From positions 55,177,934 to 55,241,933 of the forward strand of contig NC_135374.1 of assembly GCF_049243985.1 (NCBI RefSeq): a stretch of 64,000 nucleotides of DNA, written 5' to 3'. Source of the DNA: Paroedura picta. Taxonomy: Eukaryota > Chordata > Lepidosauria > Squamata > Gekkonidae. A model generated the notes under the pieces. It was not told the origin of the DNA and ran no database searches. It saw only the letters and a list, made by a program, of their open reading frames with translations. Both the position numbers and the translations under genes were made by a program. Numbering within the stretch: position 1 is the stretch's first letter; each line of letters starts with the position of its first letter. This document shows, piece by piece, positions 23,180-34,620 of this stretch.

Positions 23180-24410
23180 TAACTGGACCTAACAGTATCA
23201 ACTGCACCATCAAAGGCTTATTAACATACTGATCTTTTAACATTCTATATGCCATTAAATGCTAATGATGCCCTTCTGTTATCTACATAGGACAAATAAG
23301 TCGCACCCTCCACCAAAGGATAAATGGACACAAATCTGACATCAGGAATCACAAGACTGAGAAACCTGTAGGAGAACCTTTCAGCCTTCTTGGACATTCT
23401 ATGGGTGACCTCAGAATGGCTGTTCTATTACAAAGGAACTTCAGCAGCAGACTGGAAAGGGGAATTGCTGAGCTGCAAGTTATTACAACACTCAAAGCAA
23501 TGGAATCCTTAGGCTTCAACAGGGATATTAGTTTCTTATCTCACTACATATGCTAACCACATTCAGCCCTTAGATCTGCATTCCTAAGAGTCCCCTAGGA
23601 GGGCCATATGTCCCTTTAATCTATTTCATTTCTTGTTTGGAATAATAGAATTGGATAATCAATTGTAATGTAACATAATAAACAGTATAATGTAATGTTA
23701 TTTACAATTATATGTATTTCTGCTCTGGGGACGTGGGAGACAACTCTGTACAGCCAACTGTCCAAAGACACCTCCCTGCTTGAGAAGAAATGGGTGGAGC
23801 AGTTGATTGCATCTGCCCATTTATCCTAAGTTTTTACAGATTTCTTTCCTTCACTATGGTTTTGCTCCAGAAGGCAACCCAAACAAATGGTAACCTTATG
23901 CTAAGCTTCTTATTCTTGTTTGGTCTCTGAATCTGTTAAATATCTTCATTATGCAGTTTACTAATTTACCACTAATTTAATCTCTATCCATAATTATAGA
24001 CTGTTAATTCCAATTTCATCAGGTTCTCTTTTAATTTCTCGCAGGTTCCACAATGGGAATACATCTGACTAATATCTTTAATCTTAACTTTTTTATTCCT
24101 TTTACTATGTTCCCCTCCACACACAGGGTTGAAACCAAACAAATGACGACCTTATAAACTTCGCTTATTACTTCCGTAAGACCCTTGTATCTGGTAAACA
24201 TGTATGCCATGTACTAATCCACGGCCTACTATCTGCCTATGTGAGGTCTTGTCATTTCTGTTTCATTGTAACTGACAAAATGGGCTCTGCACATGAAAGC
24301 TTATACATAGAACAAAACCTTGTTGGTCTTAAAGTTGCCACTGGACTCAAACTTTGTTCTTCTGCTTCAGACAAACATGGCTACCCACTTGAATCTGTAG
24401 AAATAGACAA
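23180..24410 (+). mobile_element. Penelope-like element, GIY-YIG remnant and 3' UTR
   Basis: At 23280-23555 a frame reads a GIY-YIG endonuclease-type domain. VIYIGQISRTLHQRINGHKS carries the YIG box and the following R and H, then GHSMGDLRMAVL, RLERGIAELQVI and ISFLSHYIC at the C-terminus. About 700 bp downstream is the Penelope tail: CATGAAAGCTTATACATAGA, TTGTTGGTCTTAAAGTTGCC and a CTTCAGAC end. The reverse transcriptase part is not present. The frame lacks an upstream start, so it is a 5'-truncated copy. Confidence 0.8.
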
Positions 24411-24439
24411 CAATTTGAAGATTTTTAAAAAATTATAAA

Positions 24440-25245
24440 TAATTTAGGAAATAATTAATATGGCATAATCTGTTTAAAACCAATCAGTTATTAAGGAGTT
24501 TGACATTTTTAATCCTTTAGCTTCAAATTTAGGCACAGTGGTAATTCTACCTATTGTAACTATGGGAGAGTTTCTAAATAACACACTTTCTTCTATTTAC
24601 TAATTAATTTATTTTCTGTCTTCAGGTTTTTTCCCCTACTTCATAAATGGCAAAAATTAAATATATGTGTGCTATTTGTAGCGTAGGGTGCAGCATTTTA
24701 CAACTGAAGTAATCTCAAAGTATATTGGGTATACTTGTCATTTTTCTTATAGAAAATGAAGACATTTATACTTTTAAATTCCATAAATATACACTGTACA
24801 AATATAAACTATACAATTTTATATGCTAAGTAATAAATGATGCATTTTAAATCAGTTTGGTAGGAAAGTAACTGTTAGATGTATTTCAGCAAATTCTCCA
24901 GGGGAGGGTTTTTCTAAGAAAACTGCAGAGAAGAATGTTTTTTCCTACATAAAAATTTCATGCCATTTTATCTTTCTATTGGATCTCTGGGACCATTTCA
25001 TGTAAAAAAAAATGAGGACCCTCAGGGAAATCACATTTACTCCCTTCATGCTCTGCCTGGCCACCTGGTTTATTTCCCTTTCACTAAGCACACAGTTTGC
25101 TTTCCCCTCCCAACCCACCAATGATTTACTCCTGTATCTCCCATCCCCATTTAACAGCCAGCTCCCTTCCCTCCCATTTGGCTGATCTCTTTCCTCTGGG
25201 GTCAAGGACAGAAGGTAGCACTTGGAGAGACACAATAAAACCACT
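24440..25245. other. intergenic sequence, nothing recognised
   Basis: AT-rich sequence with short chance frames only. Confidence 0.4.
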
Positions 25246-25254
25246 GCAAACTCA

Positions 25255-25972
25255 TTTATGAAGTTCTGCAAGGAGCTGTCTTCTCTCCAATCTTATTAAA
25301 CATCTTCATGCGCCCTCTTGCCCAACTAGTGTGGAGGTTTGGGCTTGGGTGCCATCAATATGCTGATGAGACCCAGCTCTTTGATGGTTAGCTGCCCAGA
25401 TTCACCCCCAGAATCTTTAGCCAGATGTCTGGAAATAGTGACAGGATGGCTCAAGCAGAGTTGTCTGAAGTTCAACCTTTCAAAGATGGAGGTTCTGTGG
25501 CTGGGCAGGTAAGGTCCAAGCATGACTACCCAACCTGGAGGGGTGCAGCTGTCAGTGGCTCACTCCACCAGAAATCTGGGTGTGATCCTAGACTCCTCCA
25601 TCTCTATGGAGGCACAGGTCACCAAAGTAGCGCGGCTGGCATTCTTCTACCTATGCCAAGCCAAATTTCTAATGCACTGATTGGCCCGGAACACCTAGCC
25701 ACGGTGATCCATGCGACAGTCACCTCTAGACTGGATTTCTGCAACTCACTCATTGTGGGCCTACCCTTATCTGGAAACTACAACTGGTCCAGAAAACAGA
25801 GGCCAGGGTTTTCATGAAAACCCTTTGGAGGACCCACACCTGGTCCATACACCAACAGCTGCAATGGTTACCAATTGAATCCTGGATCAAACTTAAGATC
25901 TTAGTAATAACCTTTAAGGCCATTCGTGATCTAGGTCCAGGGTACCTGAAAATCCATCTTTGCTGACACCCC
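25255..25972 (+). mobile_element. L2-clade LINE 3' coding fragment
   Basis: Broken frames follow the C-terminal part of the L2 reverse transcriptase. GAVFSPILLNIFMRPL is motif 4, INMLMRPSSL-like is the decayed ADD box, then THHSSAAGILLPMPSQ, VIHATVTSRLDFCNSLIVGL and the LQWLPIESWIKLKILVITFK block (25857-25920). It ends abruptly at a 10-C run (25969-25978). It has multiple frameshifts. Confidence 0.8.
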
Positions 25973-26039
25973 CCCCCCAAAGAGCATTACACTCAGTCAA
26001 TACCAACTAACTAGTGATCCCTGGCCCTAGTGATCCCTG

Positions 26040-26245
26040 GCTCTGTGAGGCTGCTAGAGGGCTTCCCGAGTGAAAGGGGAATGGAAGCCTGCCCTCCTCT
26101 CCCTGGGCTCCCCGTTCATCTGGAAAGGTCTCCAGCTACCTCTACGAGGCTGTCAAAAGGCTTCCTGGGTGAAGGGGGAATGGAAGCTTCCCACCTCCCA
26201 CCCTGGTTCCCCATTCATCCAGAAAGCCTTCCGGCAGCCTCACGC
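26040..26245 (+). repeat. two imperfect units of about 100 bp
   Basis: The segment with GGCTTCCCGAGTGAAAGGGG, GAATGGAAGC and CCCGTTCATCTGGAAAGG recurs about 100 bp later as GGCTTCCTGGGTGAAGGGGG, GAATGGAAGC and CCCATTCATCCAGAAAG. The frame covering them repeats accordingly. Confidence 0.7.
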
Positions 26246-26279
26246 ACATCCTGGTGCATTCGTTAATTTGGACTTGCAG

Positions 26280-26950
26280 GGTATGGGGCACAGAGTGCAG
26301 GCAGTGTTGGCCAGTAGAAGAGGTACAGTGGGAAAAGTGCAGAGACTTGCCACCTGCTAGCAGCACCCGCTGCCAAACCGGGTGTTACCGCCGCTGCTGG
26401 CTTGTGGCACCACAGACGGTGGGGCAGGTGTTCCTGGGGCAGGCGGCTCCCTCAGCAGCAGACTAACAGGAGGAGGCACGGGTGCTGCCACTGGCTCCTG
26501 GCACTGCAGGCGGCCAGCTCCATCGGCTGCCTGGAGTGGGGGCTTCCAGAGCAGGTATCAGCAGCGGGCTGAGGAGGTGGCCAGTCCTGGTACCACTGGC
26601 TCCTGCCTCTGCTGGTTGGTGTGGTGGCAGGCTGACAGGGGCAGCGGCTCCCATTGCAGGTGGCTCCACGGGAAGTGTGGGCAGGGCGCCTGGTGCTGGT
26701 GGTGGCGGCTCCCGATGCAGGCAGGTCCCAAAGGCAGCAGCTGGCACTGGCTCACAGTGGCTTTTTGCGGCTGTGCGTGCTGCCATATGCCCCATGGATT
26801 TTGGCTAGCAGTACTCAGGGGACCTGGGCCAGCAGTGCAGGGAGTGGCATGGCCTGAGGCCTTTCCATTGGGAGCCAGGCAGTTTGTGGCTACCAGGCTC
26901 CCCAAGTTGCATGTGGCTGTCTGGTGGAGGTGGGCACTCTAGGAACCAGC
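26280..26950. repeat. GC-rich degenerate repeat block
   Basis: Dense in GCAGGCGGCTCC, GGTGCTGGTGGTGGCGGCTC and GCAGCGGCTCCC motifs at irregular spacing. It is far GC-richer than the surrounding desert. Open frames up to 186 codons on both strands are low-complexity (Gly/Ala/Ser/Trp) and overlap one another, so I read this as a minisatellite-like or old repeat block, not a gene. Confidence 0.55.
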
Positions 26951-26954
26951 CCAA

Positions 26955-29330
26955 TATAGACGTCTACATGCATACATGCGTACATACATATATACAGCCA
27001 ATGGTTAAGATATCTGTATGTTCACAAATGTCACAGGAAAATGGATTACCCCAAGAAAATTTAATTGTAGCCCTGGGTAGCTCCCCCTTGTATTTTTTTT
27101 TTTAAATCCATCTCTGTTAGATAGAGAATTGTGTCTGTTTGCATTGCTGAGCAGAATAATGGTAATAATAACAATTACAATGTGTTGTATGTACATATGT
27201 TTTAAGAATGTAGGACTTTTTGTTTATCTTCTTAGCAAAATGTTCAGGCGCTTATTATCATGCTAACCACTCCTGTTCTACTGCATCATAATCTTTTACA
27301 TGGTTTTAGCTAATGTTACTCCTTTCTGACATTCATGTTATTGGTACCTGACAGACTGTGCACCCTCTCCTCCCTACTTATTACTTCTCTCACAGTATTG
27401 CGGTACCTGCTCACTATGGAAAAATTAGTGGTTAGAGTTTCTGTCTAGCATTGTATCAAGGTTTTCTTTTTATGTTTAGTCTAGATTTACTTTAGGTTGC
27501 TGGATGGGCTCTCAGAAGGCTTTTAAATTTATTTTATTTCAAGACAAGATATATCCTATATCCTGCAACATTTGTTTTCTGAATCAAATTAAACATTAAA
27601 CTCTTTCAGTGCTGTGTACACAACACAAAATGCAGTCCACAATGCTGCCCATCCATTGAGTATATTTTCCCCAGGGAGTACATGGTTCTTCCTTCCTCAT
27701 TTTATGTTTGAAACAACAGCATGAGGTAGATTAGACTGAGGGAGTGAGTAGCTCAAGGTCACTCAGCAAAATCTCCCAAGCTTCCAAAGGGTCCTGATCT
27801 TGAGCCTTTATGCACTTTTTGAATCTTAAGAATGGGGAGTAAGTGCCACCACAAAATATCTTCTACAGCACCTCTAGACAATAACAAAATGTAATGGTGG
27901 TAGCTGTTTCCTTATCGGTGCTGCCTGCAGGAACAAGAGTGACTTCTCCTGAGTTCTTCTGAAGCACCTCTTATTCAAGCAAGGCAGAAGAAACCATGGA
28001 TTGGCTATTTTCTTTGACAAAATGACACTTGATTGAATAACCAAATGGCTACGAGGAAAGCCACTGGGAGATGACACACAGGCAATCTCTGTCCTAGTCC
28101 AACACGTTAATCACCATACCATACTGGCAGGTAACCAAATAATAGAATTAATTTAATAATTTGTTTAATTTATAGCCCACTTTTCTTCCTAATTTGGACC
28201 CTAAGTGGTTTACAATATTCTCCCCTTTCCCTTTCATCACTACAACAAGCCTGTGAAGTAGGTCAGGTTGAGTTTGTCACTGACCCCAGCATGTTTCTAT
28301 AACAGACTAGAGATTCAAACATGCATGTCCTAGAGCCTGGTACAATATCCTAACCACAAAAGATCTTCTGGCTTTGACAAGTTCTTCCTTCTATTTCTTA
28401 TACACTTTTCATTGGAGATATGGCCAGTTCCATGTAACATGTTTTGGTATCAGATTATATAATGCATGCTCTGCAATAGCTAAAACATGAAAATTATTGC
28501 TGCCACAAGGGTTAGAGTTGACTCAAGGTTAGAGTTTTATGTCAAAATTCTTAGCAATGGCAGGTAGCAGGTTCTACTACCAGAACTGATGGGTTGGATC
28601 CTGACTACATTTTTGAGTTATTGGACATATCTTCCGCATGCCCCCTCCACATTCTTTTGCTCTGCATTCCTGTTCATACCAGAGTTCTAGACACCACTGA
28701 TGGGAGGTGAAAGATATTATCTACCTGCACTGTAGCACCGGCTTTATAGCACTGACTGGGTGATGGATCACAAACGAGTAAGTTTGAAAATGGGCCCCAA
28801 CTGAAGAAATCTGAGAACCACTGGGATTCCTTATACCTAAAGGTTTTCTGAAGATGCCTTTATAACCTTTTTTATTTTCCAAATAGGTACAAGGAATGTG
28901 ACTCTACCATATCCCTTCATGACTCAAGAGACATTTAATTCCCTTTGCAGGTTTCTTGGGTATGTTATATTTTTCAGTGAGGTACTTCTGCCTTCTACAA
29001 AAGGAACTGCGGGCTTACTTCTTATTTAAATACTCCTTCAACTCAACAGTAACAATCAAACCATGGAACCTGTACAGAGACAGATATCTAATCTGCCTGT
29101 CTGCCTCAGTTTCAGCTCACTTCTTACTTCTTTAACCCAAATCCACAACTCCAACCCAATCATTTGCATTTGTGACACGCAAAGTTAGACATTCAAGCCC
29201 TAATTTATAAGGAAAGTACACAGGGTTTTTAAATGTTACATGGGAATTTTCTGTTTTCCTAATTTATTTTTTATCAAACTTTACTTTCTGAGAACAGTGA
29301 GAAAAAAGGTTGGGGATTTACTGAAAGCAA
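26955..29330. other. intergenic sequence with old SINE remnants
   Basis: About 27640-27800 and 28150-28365 carry reversed, much diverged SINE-tail sequence (CACTTTTCTTCCTAATTTGG, CACTACAACAAGCCTGTGAA). Nothing else was recognised upstream of the MIR155HG promoter. Confidence 0.45.
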
Positions 29331-29335
29331 GGGTA

Positions 29336-29360
29336 TGAGTCACATCCATGACTTATAAAG
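29336..29360 (+). promoter_or_regulatory. MIR155HG: MIR155HG core promoter: AP-1 site and TATA box
   Basis: A consensus AP-1 site TGAGTCA (29336-29342) is followed by TATAAAG (29354-29360). It lies 4.4 kb upstream of the miR-155 hairpin on the same strand and about 275 bp before a good splice donor. AP-1 control of the BIC/MIR155HG promoter is established in mammals; assigning this site to it rests on position and arrangement. A near-consensus kappaB-like GGGGATTTAC lies at 29312-29321, which is weak. Confidence 0.65.
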
Positions 29361-29384
29361 GGTCTCAGAGCTGCTTGGTGCTAG

Positions 29385-29634
29385 CTTTCTTCACTTAATT
29401 TATACTGCAAGGATGGAAGTGCACTGACCCAGGTTCAGGGGCCTACTGCAGCACCGTGTTAATGTACCCTTTTCTTTAGTATTTTCATTGTATTTGTGTG
29501 TGCTCTTGCACACGCTCTCTCTTTCTCATCAACACATTTATCGCTGTTGGGTTAGTGTGAGGTGGAAGAAAAGGAAGTCTGTGGCCTCTCTACTGAACAG
29601 CTCGGGGCGACATGGAAACAACTTCCAGCAGCAG
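29385..29634 (+). ncRNA. MIR155HG: MIR155HG exon 1, candidate
   Basis: Bounded by the inferred start below the TATA box and the donor CAG|GTAGGA. Locally GC-richer near its 3' end (CTCGGGGCGACATGGAAACA) than its surroundings. The short open frames are not conserved-looking. Confidence 0.5.
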
Positions 29635-31493
29635 GTAGGAGGATGCTTTTTTAAAAAGATGTGCAATGAAATACAGAGGAGGGGGGGAGCGCTGGAAATG
29701 AGTGGAAGAGTTTCAGAATCTTTACCTCCCTGACACAGAAATACTGACATATTCAAACATTCACTTGGACTCGTGTGCTAATGTGAATATATGTTAATAG
29801 GATATCGCGGATAACCATGTTTTAATGCTTTACATCTTAGAAGTTCAGTAGACGCTTATAATGCCGTATCTGCAGAGAGACCAATCCCCTTTTGATTGCT
29901 CTATACAAAATGGCTCACAAGCTTACATGGATCAATTGGAACGGTGGTCTCTACTATTTTGTATAGCTTATTGCAAATAAGATCCTATTTCTGTCCTGCT
30001 TAATGTGTTGTGTCAGTACTTAAGCAGTGCTTCAGTTCTTTCTGGTGGTTTGAGACTTCTAGAAAAAACCAACGCATTGGTAACTGAATGTCCCATTTTG
30101 TCAATTGTACTGATTCACTATGTGAGACTCTGTGAGAAAGGCAGATTGTAAGTGATGTCAATACAATCAATTAAAAATATTGATTTTGCAAAGCAGTAGC
30201 ACGTGCTTGCACTGGCTTGCTAAACTTGAGAGCCATAGATCAAACATCCCATTCAAAAGGTTAGTTTCACTGATGCCCTGTTGAAATTAATAGCACTCAA
30301 ACTTGGTAATGGGACATCCTGTAATTTGGGGGATTTCAAGCAACAGCTTTGCTTCATTCTTGTTTCAAAAATATACAGTTAAAGTACATTTTTAATTTAG
30401 AACTGCTATATTCTGAGCGATTTTTAAAAAGTTATGTATAGTACCGGCATTTGAAAAGCAAATGACTACATAAATGGTAAGTAACAAGGCAAAATTTAAA
30501 CTATACTCAAATATCAAGTGTTTGCCTTGAAAAACCAAAAGATGTACAAGGTAGGTTGAAAGTTTGCTGAGCATTTAGTTCCTAATATATATTTTTGTCT
30601 GCAAGTGTCCAGATTTATCAAGGTGCAAACAATTTTGCAAATATTTATACAGGTACATAGATTTTTGTGGCAGCTGTGTGAGAAATTCAGCCTTCAATTC
30701 ATCCCTCTTTGAAATCTGGGTCACCCATAGCAATAACTCATTCATAATGAATACAATAGTGAGACAGCTATGACCAAGAAATGTCAAAGACTTCTGATAG
30801 AAATGAGCATATGTTATGGCCAAGCTATTTGCTCTGGAGCAATCCACTAACTGGTTGATTGCTCCTGAATAATCATATTTAAAATTCTAAAAATAATATA
30901 TTTGAGTCTTTTCACATAGAAGTATATGCATCAGGTTTATGGCTTAACCCAGTACATAGCAAAAGCCAGTTCACAGTGGAATCAACAAATAAAATGTTCC
31001 TGGGCTATGTCACTTGAGGCAACAGGGGGGCCATTATGTGTCTGAATTTTCTCTTTGAAAAATAACTTCCTGCAAACAGAAATAGTAGCGTATAGGCTGG
31101 GCTGAACCCACATCCCTAACATGCTTGTTCTGTGCAAAGACTCCCATTACAAAGCAAGGCACAGTGAAGTGAATCTGGAAAAGTTTTGCTATATACAACC
31201 GGTGTGCTTTTCTGTGAAAAGTGTGCAGTTTGAGGACAATCCAAGGCTCTGTTTGAAAGGGCCACAAAGCCCGTGCAAAACTGAGCAGGGAAATTCTTTG
31301 CCTTATTAGTACTGCATTTAAATTGGGCCAAAGGTTCTTTAAATAAAGAATAGGTTACATTCTTTAAGTGAGTCTCAGGTAGCATTTTTAGTTGTAAACA
31401 GAGGGAAATGAAGCAGTGAATATTCCACGGTTATTGTGTCTGTAATTACACTGGTGGAAAAAGAATTTCATTTTTATAGGACTAGGATATAGA

Positions 31494-31692
31494 GACTGCC
31501 CTGGACAGCCCAGGCTAGCCTGATCAGATCTCAGAAGTTAAGCAGGGTTGGCCCTGGTTAGTATTGGGGTGGGAGACCACCAAGGAAAACTAGGGTCATC
31601 GTATAGAGGCAAGCAATGGCAAACCACCTCTGAACATCTCTTGCCTTGAAAAAATAGGACTGCCATAAATCTGTCCAGATTTGATTGCAAAA
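31494..31692 (+). repeat. 5S rRNA-derived SINE
   Basis: The head reads GATCTCAGAAGTTAAGCAGG, GGCCCTGGTTAGTATTGGGG and TGGGAGACC, the internal control region of 5S rRNA with substitutions. The tail has GCAAGCAATGGCAAACCACC and TCTTGCCTTGAAAA. It lies in the MIR155HG intron. The 5' 5S stem is incomplete and a SINE tail is attached, so it is not a 5S gene. Confidence 0.85.
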
Positions 31693-31777
31693 AGAAAAGA
31701 AGGGAAAAGAAAGATATAGAATACTAACCCAAACTACTTGTCAAATTGCTCCCTACATACTGGTCTAATTTTGTATT

Positions 31778-31945
31778 ACAGCTGCCAACTTGAAGATCTC
31801 CCAGAATTACAGCTGATTTCCAGACTACAGAGATCAGTTTCCCTGAAGAAAATAGAATTTTTAGAGGATGAAATCTTAGTCCACTAAGGCCTCGCCCCAA
31901 AATACCCAGGAATTTCCCAAGCCAGAGGTGACAACACTACTCTGG
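31778..31945. repeat. unclassified interspersed repeat
   Basis: GCTGCCAACTTGAAGATCTC, CCAGAATTACAGCTGATTTC and GAGATCAGTTTCCCTG recur in better-preserved form at 43.8 kb (and in part at 13.45 kb). Probably an old MITE. Confidence 0.5.
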
Positions 31946-32604
31946 ATTAATAGACCAACCCCATTCAGTATTTTGTTACATCAATTTCTGTTCTCCCAGG
32001 CAAGGCTGTGCCTCCAGTGAATGGGAAGACTAGAAGTTTGCTATTAAATTTGGGCCTTTTGAGGCCACAGTGACTAATGCTCTAGGCAGGGGATGGTCCT
32101 TTATTTGGCATGACGATCAGTGCACAGTGAAGGGGCATCCTTGAATCCCAGTAGTGCTGCTTTAACTTTATTCTACAAACTCACTCCAATGCTGAGTCAC
32201 TTTGAAAGCATTTGTTTACAAAAAGCCTCATTTACCCTTGGCTACACCACACATATGTGCAGCATTTCAGCGTTGCTTGGTGACTACATTTAGGTGGTTT
32301 AATTTAGAACAAAGGAAGAGGCCATTTCCATTTATCACTTAAATTAAACCACCAGATCTTAACCTAGCACTCACTTCCTCATTGCCCATCAGTTAAGAAT
32401 AAAGACTGCTATGTAACAGATGCAGTCACATTCACTTCCTGAAAAAGAGAAACTGTCAAGAACTAATGCTTTTGCTTTATAGAAAGAACTTTCTGAAACA
32501 ATTTGGGGCACAGGCCACATTGCAAATTCCACCATACAATGAAATATAGAATTGACTGCCTGAAATCTAGACACAACTTATTTCAAAGTTATAACCGATG
32601 TTTG

Positions 32605-33150
32605 CAGAACATGCTGTCTAGATTTGCCATAGCTTTCCTCCCCAGGAGCAAGCGTCTTTTAATTTCTTTGCTGCAGTCCCCATCTGCAGTGATTTGGAGC
32701 CCAGGAAAATAAAATCTGTCACTATCTCAATTTCTTCCCCATCTATTTACCAGGAATTGAGAGGGCCGGATGCCATGATCTTCGTTTTCTTGATGTTGAG
32801 TTTCAAGCCAACTTTTGCACTCTCCTCCTTCACCCACATCAACAGGCGCTTTAGTTCCTCTTCACTTTCTGCCATTAGAGTGGTATCATCTGCATATCTG
32901 AGGTTGTTGATATTTCTCCCTGCAATCTTGATCCCAATTTGTGACTCCTCTAATTCCGCCTTTCTCATTATGTGCTCCGCATACAAGTTAAATAGGCAAG
33001 GCAACAGTATACAGTCTTGCCGAACTCCTTTCTCAATTTTGAACCAATCAGTGATTCAATGTTCAGTTCTCACTGTTGCTTCCTGACCTGCATATAAGTT
33101 TCTCAAGAGACAAATAAGATGCTCTGGTATTCCCATTTCTTTAAGAACGC
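32605..33150 (-). mobile_element. RTE-BovB LINE internal fragment
   Basis: In reverse it reads the BovB reverse transcriptase core: [36 protein letters not shown] with the catalytic YADD, and [17 protein letters not shown]. It lacks both the 5' part and the 3' end. It stops at the NLDS segment, where the otherwise colinear copy at 50.3-51.7 kb continues for another 520 bp. A retained YADD and an 85-codon frame indicate moderate age. Confidence 0.9.
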
Positions 33151-33651
33151 TTAACCACTATACCAAGTCACTAGCCCAGCCTTCTGACAGCATGGCTAAG
33201 AAACTAACTCTTGCTTTGAGATCCTTAGAAAAAGGGCACAAATGTAGTGCTAATACTAAACTTGTGACTGTACACATTTGAATGCTAAGAATACCCATTC
33301 CCAACTGGATCATTTGCAATGCAGTCTTCTCTGACCTTTGAGCATGTAAAGCTATCAGTATAATAAAAAGCAAGGAAACATAGTCATCTTCTATCAGTAC
33401 AAATAACATAAAGGGATATATATACACACTGAGGAGCTGGGAGTATGTATTGCAAGCCATTTGAGGCATGGACAAATGATATGGATGGATGTTTTTATGA
33501 AATACAATGACTGAACTGAGGGAAAAGGCTGGATCTCAGAAGATGCATATTTGCATATATCTAAAGTGTATAGAAGTGTATAGAACCTTTTATTGCCAGG
33601 ACGCATTCCCTGGATAATGTCTCTACTCTCGTTGTTTTTTTCTTCTTATAG

Positions 33652-33990
33652 ATAAATCAAGCTGAAGAGGGCTGCAGCTCAGGCTCTGAGCCTCCCACTT
33701 AAAGTTTAGGATTCCATCTGCAGGCCATATGTCGTTAATGCTAATCGTGATAGGGGTTTTATCTTTTGACTGACTCCTACATATTAGCATTAACAGTGTA
33801 TGATGCCTATTCTCAGTTGAGTCCCACGTGTGGGAGGAAAGCAGAAACGTGAATGCCTTACTGCAATGCTAGCGAGCAACTGGTGAAGCAACAAACATTT
33901 CCTGGACACATTTGTTTGCTAAAGTGTATTGGTTTAATTCTGCTATAAACAAATCTTCCATCAATAAATCTTTATCAGAACAAGGGTATT
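33652..33990 (+). ncRNA. MIR155HG: MIR155HG last exon, candidate
   Basis: Begins after the T-rich acceptor ending AG at 33650-33651 and contains the pre-miR-155 hairpin. AATAAA lies at 33963-33968. The 3' end is a guess about 20 bases past the signal; in mammals the exon is longer. Confidence 0.5.
33732..33796 (+). ncRNA. MIR155: miR-155 precursor hairpin
   Basis: The 5' arm at 33735-33757 is the mature miR-155-5p, identical as far as I can recall to the human form (it starts TTAATGCTAATCGTG and ends TAGGGGT, seed TAATGCT). The 3' arm at 33774-33795 begins CTCCTACATATTAGC and ends ATTAACA, as in miR-155-3p. The arms pair to give the expected hairpin; only the loop (TTTATCTTTTGACTGA region) departs from mammals. 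miR-155 represses targets such as SOCS1, SHIP1 and PU.1 in immune cells. Position upstream of, and convergent with, MRPL39 agrees with human 21q21. Confidence 0.98.
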
Positions 33991-34377
33991 TGGACCATTT
34001 CTATGTCAATCAGGTATTATGCAGACTTTTTCTAAAAGGTGAATGAATGTCTTTAATTTGCCTACACAAATGACTCTTGACATTTCCATAGTACGGTTGA
34101 CTTGAAGCATAGCATATGTACATCTCATCAGAGACAGAGCAGGATGTCAAGGACAGCCATTGTGACACCAGCACTTCTTTCTTCAGCCACAGCTTCCTGA
34201 GCATTACTCTTTCCAGTCATGAATCAGATGCTTCAGTTCCACAGACAAGTGAAATGGGACCACCCACAGATCCCTGTCAGGGGAGCTGAAGACCATCCAG
34301 GCATTGAGAAAAATATTAGCATAAAAGAAAAAACTGCATACGCACACGAAGTATGACTCTAAGAGTCATAGAATGCT

Positions 34378-34620
34378 GAAGGAAAAGAGAGAAGAGCTGA
34401 TTTTTATACCCCACTTTCCACTATCCAAAGGAGACTCATACTGGCCTACAAACACCATTTCCTTCCTCTTCCCACAACAAACACCATGTGAGAAAGGTGG
34501 GACTGAAAAAGCTCTAACAGAACTGGTGTCCGAATAGCTCTAAGAGAACTGTGACTAGCCCAAGGTCACCGAGCTGGCTGCTTGTGGAGGAATGGGGAAA
34601 TCAAACAGGAGATACTGGCT
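34378..34620 (-). repeat. tRNA-headed SINE, old copy, reverse
   Basis: In reverse it matches the full SINE at 19.2 kb: tail TTTTTATACCCCACTTTCCA and ACAAACACCATGTGAGAAAG, then the head GTGACTAGCCCAAGGTCACC (as written on the plus strand). More diverged than the 55-kb copies. Confidence 0.75.

Larger units (their letters stand above)
29385..33990 (+). ncRNA. MIR155HG: MIR155HG (BIC) primary transcript, inferred span
   Basis: Host transcript of miR-155, a spliced non-coding RNA made in activated lymphoid and myeloid cells. The start is set about 25-30 bp after the TATA box at 29354. Exon 1 would run to the donor CAG|GTAGGA (last exon base 29634). The final exon would start after the strong acceptor with a T-rich tract (TTTTTTTCTTCTTATAG, exon from 33652) and contains the miR-155 hairpin from base 33732. 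A polyadenylation signal AATAAA lies at 33963-33968. Sequence just after the hairpin (TGTATGATGCCTATT, then GTGGGAGGA) is like the mammalian BIC exon, as I remember it. There is no conserved frame, as expected. The intron holds a 5S-SINE and a BovB fragment. Exon number is not certain; chicken has two exons and human three, and I see only two here. Confidence 0.6.

Noticed and set aside
26382-26942. 186-codon frame and overlapping frames
   Set aside because: Several GC-rich frames overlap on both strands with low-complexity composition; no conserved motif.
31494-31692. 5S rRNA gene
   Set aside because: The 5S part is incomplete and substituted and is joined to a SINE tail.
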